Shown here: positions 11,760-25,161 of the stretch, piece by piece
Numbering within the stretch: the stretch's first letter is position 1
Layout: each line of letters opens with the position of its first letter
Program-made: the position numbers and the translations under genes
Assembly (NCBI RefSeq): GCF_002775205.1
Contig: NC_036456.1
Coordinates: 22,812,968 to 22,876,967 of the forward strand
Direction: 5' to 3'
DNA length: 64,000 nt
Source: Xiphophorus maculatus
Lineage: Eukaryota > Chordata > Actinopteri > Cyprinodontiformes > Poeciliidae
Notes under the pieces: model-generated
Database searches by the model: none
Told to the model about the DNA's origin: nothing
The model's input: the letters and a program-made list of their open reading frames with translations, nothing else

Positions 11760-12786
11760 TTGAAAATATCATTTTAATACCAACCTATTTATCTCAATAA
11801 ATTATGTACAGTTGTAAATTGCAGCTGGAATTCATTTGAAAAAATAAAATATGGCACAAGCCTCAAAATTCATATTTAATTGCAATGAACCTTTTCTACA
11901 ACATGTTTCCATATTCAGGATGGCTGTAATATATCAGCTCCTCCAGTCAAATTGACCTTATTTTCAAAATAAAGTCTGTAAATGGTGATTGGTTGTGCTC
12001 TGTGTCACGTGACACTCAGATGCAGAAGCAAGCAGAAAATTGTGTTGATTTTTTTTATAATAAATACAACTCTAAACAAACTATTCTAATCATTTGGTTG
12101 TTTGCAGTCCATCCAGGAGATACTGTACATACAAGTCGTCCATATTTGGAAACATGAACAACAACGCAAAAAAACCCAACTCAGTCAGAATTGAGCCTGC
12201 AGAGGGATGTAGCCTTGGTGAAACGCTTGACATGACAACATCTCTGTACCACATTCAATGGTCACATCATGATGTGGGAAAATTGCAATAAGGTTGTAAT
12301 TTTTGTATTGCTATTTGTTTATTCTAAGTCTTGGATAAGGCTTTGGATAAGGGATCCAAAGCTTGTTTCCCAGGCTTTGGATCGTTTATCCTTTTTGTAT
12401 AAAACTCATGTGTTTCTCTGCCTGGCAGAGCTTTCCGTTCAGACTTGCTTCATTACTGATTGTCCTGTGAGCTCTCTGAGTTGTGCACAATTCATGAATA
12501 AACCTGATTGAGTGATTTTACCTGAACAGTGCTTGGAAATAGTTTTTTTCCACGACACATCACATAAAACAGACTTCAGAGTTTCCACATGGTTCTGTTG
12601 AGTGGCAAAACGTCCATCAGAGCAGGTTGACTTAATTAATGTTTTACTTTTAGACCAAATGTATTTAACAAAGTAATGTGAGATCTGGGGCTGCATTTGT
12701 ACATAAACACTGAAACAGGAAGTTGTGGCTGCAGTGACAACATTGGTGCAGTCGGTACTCAGACCACCGATCAGTCACTGTGCAGT
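11760..12786. other. Intergenic, upstream of Ig receptor 2
   Basis: I see no supportable coding exon. The last ~100 bases should contain the promoter and leader of receptor 2, and resemble the leader of receptor 1 (ACTGAAACAGGAAG compare CAAACAGGAAGAGG). Confidence 0.3.
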
Positions 12787-15323
12787 ATGGAGGTCACAAC
12801 ACTGTGCGCTATTTTTGGTAAGTTAAACAATTTTGTGAAACTGATCTTAATTTATGGCGTATAAAAGTAAATTCTAGTTGCATATTAGTTGGTGAAGGAA
12901 TTTCTTCAGTGTTTCTCCAACACATTTACAAGCTGCTTCCTTCTGCAGTTTCTTTTCAGGTTCTTCCGAACAGATCGCAGTTCTTCCAGTATGAATCTGT
13001 CGCCTTCAGCCTGAACTGTGACCAGCAGGAAGACGCTGCTGCATGGAGAATAAAAAGGAACACATCCAAACAAATCAATTCACTTTGTCCTTCATATTCA
13101 ACTGGAACGGCTGGATCTTCATGCTTTCTAAGTGAGCTTTATGAAATGGACTCTGGAGTGTACTGGTGTGAATCTGAGGCTGGGAAGATCAGCAACACCA
13201 TCAACATCACTGTTACTGGTAAAATATTAACTAAACACAGTTTATTCTCTTATTGTTGATAAATATTTGGATCAGTTTGGGAGAAGAAATGTTTCACCTT
13301 CTCAGATTTTTGTAGAGGAATCAACAAATGAGAGAGATACTCTTTTATTCAGACGGTGAGTTGATCCTGGAGATCTCAGCTCTTCCAGTGATGGAAGGAG
13401 ACGATGTGGTTCTGCGATGTACAACGAGGAGAACACTATCTGGAAATATTTCATCTACGTTTTATAAAGACGATCTTTTCATTGGGAACAGTGTGAGAGG
13501 AAACATAACTCTACAGAGGGTTTCTAAATCCGACGAAGGACTCTACAAGTGCCACATATCTGGAGTTGGAGAATCACCAGACAGTTTTCTGACTGTCAGA
13601 GGTTAGTGGATTCAAAACATCATATTGAGTTGTTTGGAAATAATCTAGATAAAAAAAACATGAAGGACAACATTTACTCTGCATCTCACTGAGTGAAAAC
13701 AAAGATTTGAAGGTACAAGTCTGTGTTAAATTGGGCTTTTTGGAGAGGAGATGCTAATTCTACAACTAAATTCTCTGTCATTAACCAGACCAACATTTTT
13801 TCTTAAAAAGAAAATATTGAGGATAGTCCAAAGAATTTTATACCCAACCAGGAAGAAACATTGTGAGTAGGAACAAAAGGTAGATATGAGCTTTCTACCT
13901 TTAAACTGATTATAGATAATGAATGATTCTTCCATTATGACCAAAACTCAAGATGCTTCAGCAAGTCAACGTAGGAGACGTTAATGTCTGTTATCCAGAT
14001 CTGACCAGTGCAGGGAGTTGAAGTCTTCAGCTCCAGATCAGCACCTCCAGTAATGTAAAACATTTAAGTTTCTGTATGTAAAATTGCTCCACTTTGGTCC
14101 AGATTGGTTTTGTATCATCATCTTAGGCATTTCAACAGAGGGTTGTTGTATCTCAGTTTATTGTTGCTGTATAATGAGTAACACATAATGATGGTCAATA
14201 AACAGTGGCAGGCAGCTTAAGGTAAGTTGATTGGCCATGCTTCAAATTGCCTGGTTATTGTTGTCATGAATTTCACAAGCTGTAAGTAAATTGCTCATTT
14301 AAACCACCTGGAAAGAATAATATGATTCCAGGTGAGTCTAGAAACCGGTTGACCTCAGTATGAGAGGGCATCATAAATTGGTTAGTAAATAATTTAAATT
14401 CTTCATTTTATTGTTTTATGAATAAGATTCTCTCCTAACAAGCTCATATACTTGATTTGGGATTGCATTTGAAGCTGAACTTTATAGATTTATCATGTTA
14501 TTTCTGACTGAAAGTGTTGACTGTTGTCTCTGAGGAATGAAACTGCAGCCAGTCTTTGCTGTGCTGCTTCATCTCTAACTTGTGGTTTTCTGCTCTTTAG
14601 CAGGATTTCCTGAATCGCCGCCTTTACATGGAAACATTGTACTTCCTGTGATGGTTACTGGAGTTTCATTTTTTCTAGTGACGTTGTTCTGCCTGTGGAA
14701 AAACCATCCAGGTCGGACATTACTTACTTTTACTTTGTGAAACATGAATACTATCAATGTTAGGCTGGACACAACGTCATTAAATTATACATTAAATTTC
14801 AAGCTGTAACTAAATATGGTTAAAAATCAAATTTGTTCTGTTATACAGACAATTTTGACTCTTCCATCGTGTTGTATACTGGAGCAATCAACAGACAAAC
14901 ACAAAGAGCAAAAGGTAAACCTGAACACACAGAGCAGTGCTTTTGTTTTTGTTCCAACTGGATGCTTTTCAGTTGAATATTTGTATTCAAAATCCACATA
15001 GTTTTAAGAAAATAAGATGTTTCTGAGTTTTAAGTCAATCTTAAGATTGAGAGAAAAAAAAAGCTAAATTTACACGAGAAAATTAAACAAAAATGTTGAA
15101 AATTTGTATTTTCGTTTCAGATGCTGTCCAGAGGGGGCGCTGCTCTGCGTTGTCCACTGTGGTGGTGTACAGGCCGGCCCTCGGACCGGCCCTCAGACCG
15201 GCCCTCGGACCAGCAAGAGTTCGGACTTATATAGCCTACAGAGAGTACAGGAACAAACAACTAATATTTTCATCGCTACATAATAAAAGTGTAACCCACT
15301 CACCTGCCAACGACTATAATTAA
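12787..15323 (+). CDS. Fc-receptor-like membrane protein 2, two Ig domains, atypical tail
   Basis: Six exons in phase (12787-12817, 12949-13218, 13353-13601, 14604-14711, 14849-14914, 15121-15323) give 308 residues. It begins MEVTTLCAIF like receptor 1, but the 63-nt hydrophobic exon that completes that signal peptide is not seen, leaving a short, weak one (or an exon I missed). Ig domain 1 is at about 11-100 (SGVYWCESEAG), Ig domain 2 at about 101-183 (DEGLYKCHISG) and the membrane helix at about 196-213 (VMVTGVSFFLVTLFCLW). The tail has no ITIM or switch motif. Instead it has a Pro/Ala/Leu repeat encoded by a GGACCGGCCCTC-type minisatellite, then RTYIAYREYRN. A plausible teleost FCRL paralogue of receptor 1. 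Whether it reaches the surface depends on the weak signal peptide. Confidence 0.75.
15168..15212 (+). repeat. GC-rich minisatellite inside the receptor 2 tail exon
   Basis: About three tandem copies of a 15-nt unit related to CCGGCCCTCGGACCGG lie within coding sequence and give PALGPALRPALGPA. The strong GC richness differs from the AT-rich surroundings. Confidence 0.7.
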
Positions 15324-16660
15324 TACAAAAGTTTAAAGATATAAGCAGTTTGTTTCAAGTTTGAACACTTTTGATGGTATAACTACGATGTTCTTGTTCA
15401 AAGTTCTGCATGATTTACTGACAATAAGTTTGTTTATACAAGAAACTGACAACTGAATCATTGTTCAAACATCCTTCACCTAGAGATCAATATTTTTGTT
15501 GAAAAATTGTAAATATATGTTTTTATTGTGAAATTGAGTTTTTTTTTTTTTTACTTTAACAGAAAATGTTCTGGGTTCATGTACTAAATCACACCACTAT
15601 ATCAATATAAATATGAATACAACCCACTATGGTCATAATCTTTTATCTAGTCCTTTGTGCTGCTTGGCTGACCTGAAAGTTTCATAATTATTGACATTAA
15701 TTATCGTTAATGTCCGGATTCCTGCAGCAATAGTTGGGAAATATGGACGTCTATTGAAAGACCATAATCGAAAAGTCACTTTATCTTCTGTGCAGTGAGA
15801 CGGAACAAAATGTGATATTTAGCTTTTTTCATGATTGTGTCAGTTTATCAGAAGCCAGTGGTCACCATGTTGTTTCTCACCTGTGGTTGTCCTGACCTGA
15901 AGCAGGACGCTGAGTCAGCAGTCTGTTCCTGGAAACACTGGGCTTCCTGTAGTCATCATGAACGCTTCATTTTTCTTAGTGACGCTGCTCAGAAACCACC
16001 AAGGCCATGACATTATACTGCAAACACAGCCGTCAATAACTTATTTATTTCCCAATTAATCAATTTTAATTGTATATGTAAAGCCAACATATACTTTGTG
16101 CTGCAGATAAATGTGAATCCTCAGTTGCTTCGTACATTAAGAACAGCAACAAAAGTGAAGTGACTTTTCTTTTGTTCATCAACATCGGTGTGGAAAATAC
16201 CACAAGTTCTCTGGACTTCTCCTTGTAGGCTGGTCTGGACTGTGATTGGCTGGTCTGCCTGTCAATCATGGTCGACGACGACCTATCAGAGCCTTAATGT
16301 GTTGGCAGAACAGATGTTTTTTGTAGTAGCTTGCAGTAGTTCAATAGTTTAGCAACTGTAGTTATAGGTGTGATATTTGCTGATCATTTTTGTTTCGTTG
16401 CATCAAGAATTGTAAGTTGAGCGACGATAAAAGACGCCACATCTTTGAACGGATGCCTGCAGTTGTTTCTGATGCAAATCACCTTTAGTTCAGTCGGACT
16501 TCTGATGTGACTGTTTCTGTGGTTGCTCAGACCAACAGGATGTTCTGTAGAATCGTCTTTCATTTTGAGGTTGGATGAAACAAACAGTTTGATGTTCTGC
16601 ACTGATAAACAGTAAATGCAGCAAACTCACCGTGTTTGTGAAGATTTAGGAAACTTAACT
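15324..16660. other. Downstream of receptor 2, mostly empty
   Basis: No complete gene. Apart from the transmembrane-exon relic at about 15,925-16,010, I see nothing coding. Confidence 0.3.
15925..16010 (+). pseudogene. Relic of a receptor 2-type transmembrane exon
   Basis: The stretch CCTGGAAACACTGGGCTTCC to TTTCTTAGTGACGCTGCTCAG and AAACCACCAAGG aligns by eye with the receptor 2 transmembrane exon at 14,628-14,711 (CATGGAAACATTGTACTTCC, TTTCTAGTGACGTTGTTCTG, AAACCATCCAGG). It contains indels and has no open frame. It suggests a third receptor copy once lay here. Confidence 0.5.
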
Positions 16661-16813
16661 GGTTTGAATCCTACATAAAGAACAGGGATTTCTTTGTTTC
16701 AATTGAAAACTTTTCATCAAAGAGGTCAAAGGTCACATGTGGGGTACCCCAAGGTTCAATCCTAGGACCCCTTTTATTCAATATTTATATGCTCCCACTA
16801 GCTCAGGTTATAA

Positions 16814-17072
<259 letters not shown>

Positions 17073-17855
17073 CAATGCACAGCTTCAGTTATTACAACTA
17101 AAACCAGCCATCAGGCCCGAAACCTGGGAGTAGTGATGGACTCTGACCTGAACCTCCAGAGCCACATAAAGACAGTTACAAAGTCGGCCTTCTATCACCT
17201 GAAGAACATTTCCAGGATTAAAGGACTGATGTCTCAGCCAGATCTAGAGAAACTCATCCATGCCTTCATCTTCAGTCGTATTGATTATTGCAACAGCGTC
17301 TTCACAGGTCTGTCCAACAAATCAATCAAACAGCTGCAGCTGATCCAGAATGCTGCTGCTGGCGTTCTGACTAAAACCAGGAAGATAGAGCACATAACAC
17401 CAGTTTTAAAGTCCCTCCACTGGCTCCCTGTAGCTCAAAGAATAGACTTTAAAATACTGTTGTTAGTTTATAAATCACTGAACGGCTTAGCACCACAATA
17501 CATTAAAGATCTGCTGTTGTTGTATCAACCTTCCAGACCTCTCAGGTTCTGGTTCTGGTTCTGTCCTGCATCCCCAGAACCAGAACCAAACGAGGAGAAG
17601 CAGCTTTCAGCATCTATGCACCACAAATTTGGAACAAACTTCCAGAAAACTGTAAAACAGCTGAAACACTGACTTCTTTTAAATCTCAACTGAAAACCCA
17701 CCTGTTTAAGATTGTATCTGAAATGTAATCAATTACAAATTTATTGATGGAACTTGATTTAATGATTGATTCTATATTGCATTGTGTTTCTGTGTTTGTA
17801 ATGATGTAAAGCACTTTGAAATGTCTTGCTGCTGAAATGTGCTATACAAATAAAA

Positions 17856-17857
<2 letters not shown>

Positions 17858-17933
<76 letters not shown>
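17858..17933 (+). repeat. (TTGA)n tail of the L2 LINE
   Basis: About 18 copies of a tetranucleotide directly follow the L2 terminus AATAAAATTTGA. Confidence 0.9.
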
Positions 17934-18627
<694 letters not shown>

Positions 18628-21600
18628 TTATGAATCTTCTTCCTCTTCCTCTTCCTCTGCCGGTGCTGAAACGTCTTCAGAGGTTTTAGATTCTGCTTCC
18701 TTTTGGATTTCTCTCAGCTGAAGAAGGAAAGATGATGTAGATTCACTGACTTGGTCATTTAAAACTCAATCTGGTGTTACTGTTTCAAAAAAACACCTGA
18801 GAGAATCGTTCTAAAACAGAAGCAAACCTGGTTGTTCTTATTTTCATATTCCTTCCTCAGAACCTTCAGGTCTCTGTCAAGCTCCTCCCTCCACTCTCGC
18901 TCCTCTGCGATTATTGTTTTATACTGTAATGAAGTGAGACATTTCATTTATCATAAGCTTTGGAAGCATAAAGCCGAGGTATCTGCAGTATTCATGTCTC
19001 ACCTCCTGGTTGTATCTCTCCTTCAGGTCAGCCAGCTGAGCCTCCAGCTGCTGGTTCTTTTCAGCCAGAGCCTCAGACTGAGCCTGGGCTTCTGTCAGCT
19101 GCACAACAAAATGTAGAAAAGCATAAAAATACAAAACAAGAATGAGAAAATAGAAATCAAAGTCATAGAGTTTCTTTTGAATGTCAGTTATCAGAATAAA
19201 TCCGTTTTTTGTGTCTTTGACCTCAACTATTGTAATAAGAATAGCTCCCTCTAGTGGCTCACACAGAACATTTCATATCGAGGTCACTGTGTGAGATAAA
19301 AACTTTATGAAAAAGGAAAAGTATCATTCCTTCTTTATGACAACAATTACCAGGCATTTTCTGATTAGTTGGTGAATAAATGATTTTTGGCTCATATTTA
19401 TAAATATATATATAAATGTGCTTCTGAAATAAAAACAATGTAAAAAGTTAAATGTGATGAGATGCTAAAGCTCATCATTTGTTAGGATCTTATTGAAGAT
19501 TTAATCAAATATTCTGAAATATGTAGTTTCAACAGAATATAAAGACTATAACATGTTTTGCCTCTTTGCGGAGCTCCGTTATCTCTGACGTCATGTTCTC
19601 CACTTTTAACTCCTCAACGGCTGCAGATTGATCAGGATCCGGGTTTTTCTGCTGCCATCAGACAAAGAAATGGATGTTGAATCAGGATTTCAACACAAAA
19701 ACAACTTTTCCTAATAGACTTTCACACATTGATACCTCAAAAACAACATTTTATATAATTATAACCAAGAAAAAGTGTTATTTTTATTTTGTTCTTCCTC
19801 CTTCCTGGCAGAAGTTCCTGCTCTTAAAGCTTGTTTCTCATTTAGACAAAACTTTATCTCTTTTACTCCCAGCTGTTCTGTTTAAATGTGTTTCTCTCCT
19901 AGACAGGAGAAACTACTGCCATTAACTCTTTTCTTTTCTTCTACAGAAAGTTACATTTTCCTCTCCACTGTCGCCACATGCAGTAATTGTCTGCTGTTGC
20001 TCATCCTGGACTAAAGCAAGTCAGTGACTCCATGCATGTTGGACACCATTAATGTGTTAAACTCACGTTGTGCTGTTTGCAAACTAAGACCAGTTGCAAT
20101 TGATGTAATTGACTTAAAAACTCTGAAACAAACTTTTGGTAAATTACTTCAGGACAAGTTTTGTTGTGAATTTATGTCACATAAATATGAAGATTTTCTT
20201 TTCTCTTATAACTGAGACATGATGTAGCAACAAGTTCTTTACCTGCAGTTTGGAAATAAAAGTTTATCAGTGAGTCTGAAACTGGACTCATGGCTCCCTA
20301 TGATAAATAAGGGACCTCTTTTTCATTTTGAATTTTAGGTACACAGAGATTATGAATCTTTATTCTAGAAATTATAATTAGATGTTGCACCTGGTTTTTA
20401 TGGTTTTCCAGCTCCTTCATCAACACCTGCTGAGACTCTTCTGTCTTCTTCATCATCTCATGGAGAATTTCAACCTTTTTTGATAAACTCTCCAGCTAAG
20501 AGAACGAAACATGGAGGTAAGATACTTATAATACTTATAATTTAGACATTCACAAATTCCTGCCATTAACAGTTTAGTCTCTTTAGATTAGAAACTTTGC
20601 TCGTCTGCAACGACTCAATGCTATTAACCAGGACTCCTAACAGAGATTTTTTTTTTTTTTACCAATTAGAAACACAGACTGAAGTTTTAAAACATTAACA
20701 AAAAAGGCTTGAGTTTGGTAAAAACATAAAAACCTTTTGGTTTTTGGTGTCCAGCTCTGTTTTCAGCTCTTGCAGGGATTTTTCAGCCTTTTCTCTCTTT
20801 AGCTGTTCAGACTTCAGCTGCTGCAGGACTTCAGCCTCAGGCTGGTGCAACAGAAACAGCAGAGTAACAGTAAAATGTTCAGTTTCTGTCAGTCTTTACG
20901 CTTCAAGGAGCAGAAACAGTGAAATAGAACAATGTGACTTTTACCTGCTTCACGTCGTCTTTCCTAACTTCAGTCAGTTTTTTCTCTAACTCCTGGTTCT
21001 CCTTGATCAGAGACTCGGCTTCACGCTTGGATTCTTGTAGCTGCACAGAAACAGGAGACATCCTTATAATTAAAGCTTCATTTTATGATCTAGGGAATTT
21101 AGGAGCCATTTAGACAAATAACAACAGAAGGAAAGGTTAGGGGTTAGGGGTTAGAGGTTAGGGTTAGGTACCAACCAAGCTCTGCTGCTTGTTGTGCTCC
21201 TCCGTCATGTTCTTCAGTTTCTCAGTGATCTTATTCACTTCTTCATCTCTCTGACAAAGTTTTCTGTCAGTCTGCTGATGGCTGGTCTGAGCAAACAGAA
21301 AGAAATGATGTTGAGCTTTTAGGTTAAAAATGAATCTCCAAACCAAACAAAAACTCTATTGTAGTTCTGTTACTTTAAAAAGATAATTGTTCCCTTTAAG
21401 ATTCATTTTGTTTTGGCTTTTTGGTTAAACCAAACTGTTTCAAATCGTATCATGAAATGGAGAAAACACAGAACGTTTCCGGGGTAAAGAACGAAGCTCC
21501 CTCTCTCACCTCCAGATCTCTTCTTGCAGTTTCCAGTTCGTTCTCCAGCTGTTTTTGAAGAATGTCACTTTGTTTCAAACGTTCTTCCAGCTGACAACAG

Positions 21601-24600
21601 GAAAAGATAAAATTCATTATATTACTTATGAGAATACAAAAGATACACAAGAATACCTGTGTTTGACTTCCAACACTTATTAATCATGCTACAGTTTTAC
21701 TTTGCTATTTAAAGAATCCAAAACCAATTTTCATGAAGTTATTTCAGGCTGCAGGTTTTTACGGCATTTAATGGAACAATCCTGTTTTGTTTGTTTGTTT
21801 GTTTGTTTATCCAAAATCAAACCAATTCAATATGAAACAATAAGAAAATTGCTTTTAATTGACTAAAAAGATGTAAAGTTTGATTTATTACCAACTGCTA
21901 TTTTACATATTTACTGTATTACAATATGTAATATTCTTGACTGTTATTTGTAGTTCAAACATGTGAATCTCACAGAGGGAACTACAGCAGTGATGTGTTT
22001 TAGTGTGTGTGTTACTTTGTTTATCCACGTCGTCGTGACGACGTTCTGCAGTTGACCGAGGGAGACCTGGCTTCTCGGATTCGTCTTCATCGCCTTCGGC
22101 AAAAATCAGAGGAGAGAAGCTGAAAGCTGACAGCTTTAAACAGTTCAGTTCATTTATCTGCTGGTTAGAAAAAATGAATCATGTAAAGAAAAGCAACAGC
22201 TTCAATTCATCTGCACTCCATTCAGCTGTAGCTTAAAAATGCAAGCAGAGGCACTGATGTTTCCCCATAAATCTGCAGCTTCATGTTCAGCTTTTTCAAC
22301 TTTTCCCATAATCCCTTAAACTAGTGGCCTACGCATTATAACTGGTTGTTTTTCAGCATAATCCGTCCTGATTTAAACCCTAAGACACGTCTCTGTTTCA
22401 TCCACATTCTGCCCTGAGGAGAAATATGGGAGGCTAAACAAGCAAAAACTAACAGCTATGTTTATTTTTCCTCTTAATATGTCAAAAACATAATAAGAAG
22501 ATTTTTCTCTGCACAGAAACAGGAGACATCCTTATAATTAAAGCTTCATTTTATGATCTAGGGAATTTAGGAGCCATTTAGACAAAGAACAACAGAAGGA
22601 AAGGTTAGGGGTTAGAGGTTAGGGTTAGGTACCAACCAAGCTCTGCTGCTTGTTGTGCTCCTCCGTCATGTTCTTCAGTTTCTCAGTGAAAGAAAGAAAA
22701 GATGTTGAGCTTTTAGGTTAAAAACAAATCTCCAAACCAAACAAAAACTCTATTGTAGTTCTGTTACTTTAAAAAGATAATTGTTCCCTTTAAGATTCAT
22801 TTTGTTTTGGCTTTTTGGTTAAACCAAACTGTTTCACATCGTATCGTGAAATGGAGAAAACACAGAACGTTTCCGGGGTAAAGAACGAAGCTCCCTCTCT
22901 CACCTCCAGATCTCTTCTTGCAGTTTCCAGTTCGTTCTCCAGCTGTTTTTGAAGGATGTCACTTTGTTTCAAACGTTCTTCCAGCTGAGAACACCAAAAG
23001 ATAAAATTCATTATATTACTTATGAGAATACAAAAGATACACAAGAATACCTGTGTTTGACTTCCAACACTTATTAATCATGCTACAGTTTTACTTTGCT
23101 ATTTAAAGAATCCAAAACCAATTTTCATGAAGTTATTTCAGGCTGCAGGTTTTTATGGCATTTAATGGAACAATCCTGTTTTTTTTTGTTTGTTTGTTTG
23201 TTTGTTTATCCAAAATCAAACCAATTCAATATGAAACAATAAGAAACTTGCTTTTAATTGACTAAAAAGATATAAAGTTTGATTTATTACCAACTGCTGT
23301 TTTACATATTTACTGTATTACAATATGTAATATTCTTGACTGTTATTTGTAGTTCAAATGTGTGAACCTCACCGAGGGAACTACAGCAGTGATGTGTTTT
23401 AGTGTGTGTGTTACTTTGTTTATCCACGTCGTCGTGACGACGCTCTGCAGTTGACCGAGGGAGACCTGGCTTCTCGGATTCGTCTTCATCGCCTTCGGCA
23501 AAAATCAGAGGAGAGAAGCTGAAAGCTGACAGCTTTAAACAGTTCAGTTCATTTATCTGCTGGTTAGAAAAAATGAATCATGTAAAGAAAAGCAACAGCT
23601 TCAATTCATCTGCACTCCATTCAGCTGTAGCTTAAAAATGCAACCAGAGGCACTGATGTTTCCCCATAAATCTGCAGCTTCATGTTCAGCTTTCTTCAAC
23701 TTTTCCCATAATCCCTTAAACTAATGGCCTACGCATTATAACTGGTTGTTTCTCAGCATAATACGTCCTGATTTAAACCCTAAGACACATCTCTGTCTCA
23801 TCCACATTCTGCCTTGAGGAGAAATATGGGAGGCTAAACAAGCAAAAACTAACAGCTTTGTTTATTTTTCCTCTTAATATGTCAAAAACATTAATGCTTA
23901 ATAAGAAGATTTTTCTCTTTACACAGAATAAATCAGTGACATATTGTAAAATGCATAGTTTGTATGCAGACTTTATCCTCATAAAATTATGACTTTCTTC
24001 TCATAATTTTATTCCTTTATTATTAATATTTTATCAGTATGGCCCTCATTCTCTGTGTTAATTTAATTGCCTTTTTTCCTCCTGAGTTTATATTTAGCAA
24101 TAAAAAGCAAACAGTAGAACAGTTACAGTTCCTGTAGGTGACATTGTCTTCAGATCCCATAACATCTGATCTAGACGTTCATATGTTTCTGCAGATCAAA
24201 GTTTCATTTATTTTTTCCAGAAGAGTTGCTTTAGGTCATTTTCTAACAGGTCATAAAATCTGTTTCCACTTACATGAGTCCTCTCTGTCTCTTTAGCTCC
24301 CACAGTGCAGGATGCATCACCTTCATCTACTTCTGTCAGAAACACATTTCATGTCAGCACATTTAGCTAGAACTGCCTGGATTTGTGCATCATTTTTCAT
24401 CTGTTTGGACAAAAACATCACTTTTATTATGTTTTCCTGCAGCATCTTGCAGTTACCGGAGGATCTGCACTTTGGGGTTCGGTTCCATCTATAAGCCACA
24501 AAGACGGCAGAGAGGACGGACATAAACGTAGCGGCCACTCCCACAGGAACCACGCAGGGAAACAAATCCTGGTGGAGAACGTGAAGGAATTCCTTCACAA

Positions 24601-25161
24601 AATGATCTAGAAATGAGAAAAAGACAGAAAAAAACTAAAGTTAGCAAAACACTCTTCCTGTTTCAGGTGAGATAATGAAAGTTAACTTCTACTTGAAATC
24701 GTTATATTCTCAGATATAGTTCACGTAAAAACGAACATGAATCTTTCCAAGACATTAGCTGGTTTATCCTTGATATGATTAGCATCACTAATTAGCATCA
24801 GTGATGCTAATGATGCCAAGAAAGGAAGCTGGAGGAGAAATTGTGCACAAATACCGAGTTACACCAGTAGGTGGCACTTTTGAGTTCTGCAAAGTTGCAA
24901 AAGAGGGAGAATTTTTTTTAAAGTAAAAAAGTTCTGAGATTGAGAAAATAAAGTTTTTTTAAGTTTAAAGAAAGGGTTAAAATAATCAGTGGAAAATGTG
25001 AAATTTTTTTAAGATGTGATCATGGATGAAACTTTAAATAAACACATAATGCCTAAAAATGAATGTTTAGCTCAAACTAAAACCGACTGTAGACGTTTAC
25101 CTGTGGACACAGGTAGGCTTTGGAAGACGGCTGCTAGTAACTCCTTTAGACTCATATCCAT
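18628..25161 (-). CDS. Single-pass membrane protein with long coiled coil, duplicated exons
   Basis: Exons in transcript order: 25161-25101, 24606-24457, 24332-24274, 23492-23373, 22984-22904, 22093-21974, 21590-21510, 21286-21176, 21040-20945, 20841-20734, 20495-20391, 19648-19553 (or to 19562), 19098-19003, 18923-18828 and 18717-18628. They give about 486-489 residues. The N-terminus is MDMSLKELLAAVFQSLPVST, then a membrane helix (CVVPVGVAATFMSVLSAVF) and a short acidic exon. Then come heptad-rich Leu/Glu/Lys exons of 81-111 nt, all phase 0, and an acidic C-terminus (EEEEEEDS). A leader, membrane helix and cytosolic coiled coil in that order recall the TANGO1/cTAGE (MIA3/MIA2) ER-exit-site family, but I see no diagnostic motif. 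The frame and donor of the exon at 23492-23373 and its copy at 22093-21974 are uncertain: a second frame, rich in Asp/Glu, is also open. A non-coding first exon ends at 26299. Confidence 0.6.
21041..23920. repeat. Tandem segmental duplication inside the coiled-coil gene
   Basis: Unit A (21,041-22,513) and unit B (22,514-23,920) agree almost base for base over most of their length, introns included. Matching points are offset by about 1.39-1.4 kb (exon 21510-21590 against 22904-22984). The junction lies where TTTTTCTCT runs into GCACAGAAACAGG. Unit B lacks about 70 bp covering the 5' part and acceptor of the exon matching 21176-21286, so only its 3' part remains (22,637-22,688). The other two exons of unit B are intact and phase 0, so the duplication adds residues without shifting the frame. 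Confidence 0.85.
24864..24876 (+). promoter_or_regulatory. CTCF-like core motif
   Basis: CCAGTAGGTGGCA fits CCASYAGRKGGCR at all 13 positions. It lies in the first coding intron of the minus-strand coiled-coil gene. Confidence 0.35.

Noticed and set aside
21136-21168. Telomere-like GGTTAGGG repeats
   Set aside because: Only a few degenerate units in an intron, copied in the tandem duplicate; too short to be an interstitial telomere of note.
24323-24598. 91-codon continuous frame for the membrane exon
   Set aside because: Splice sites at 24457 and 24606 and phase continuity support only part of it as coding; the rest reads through intron.
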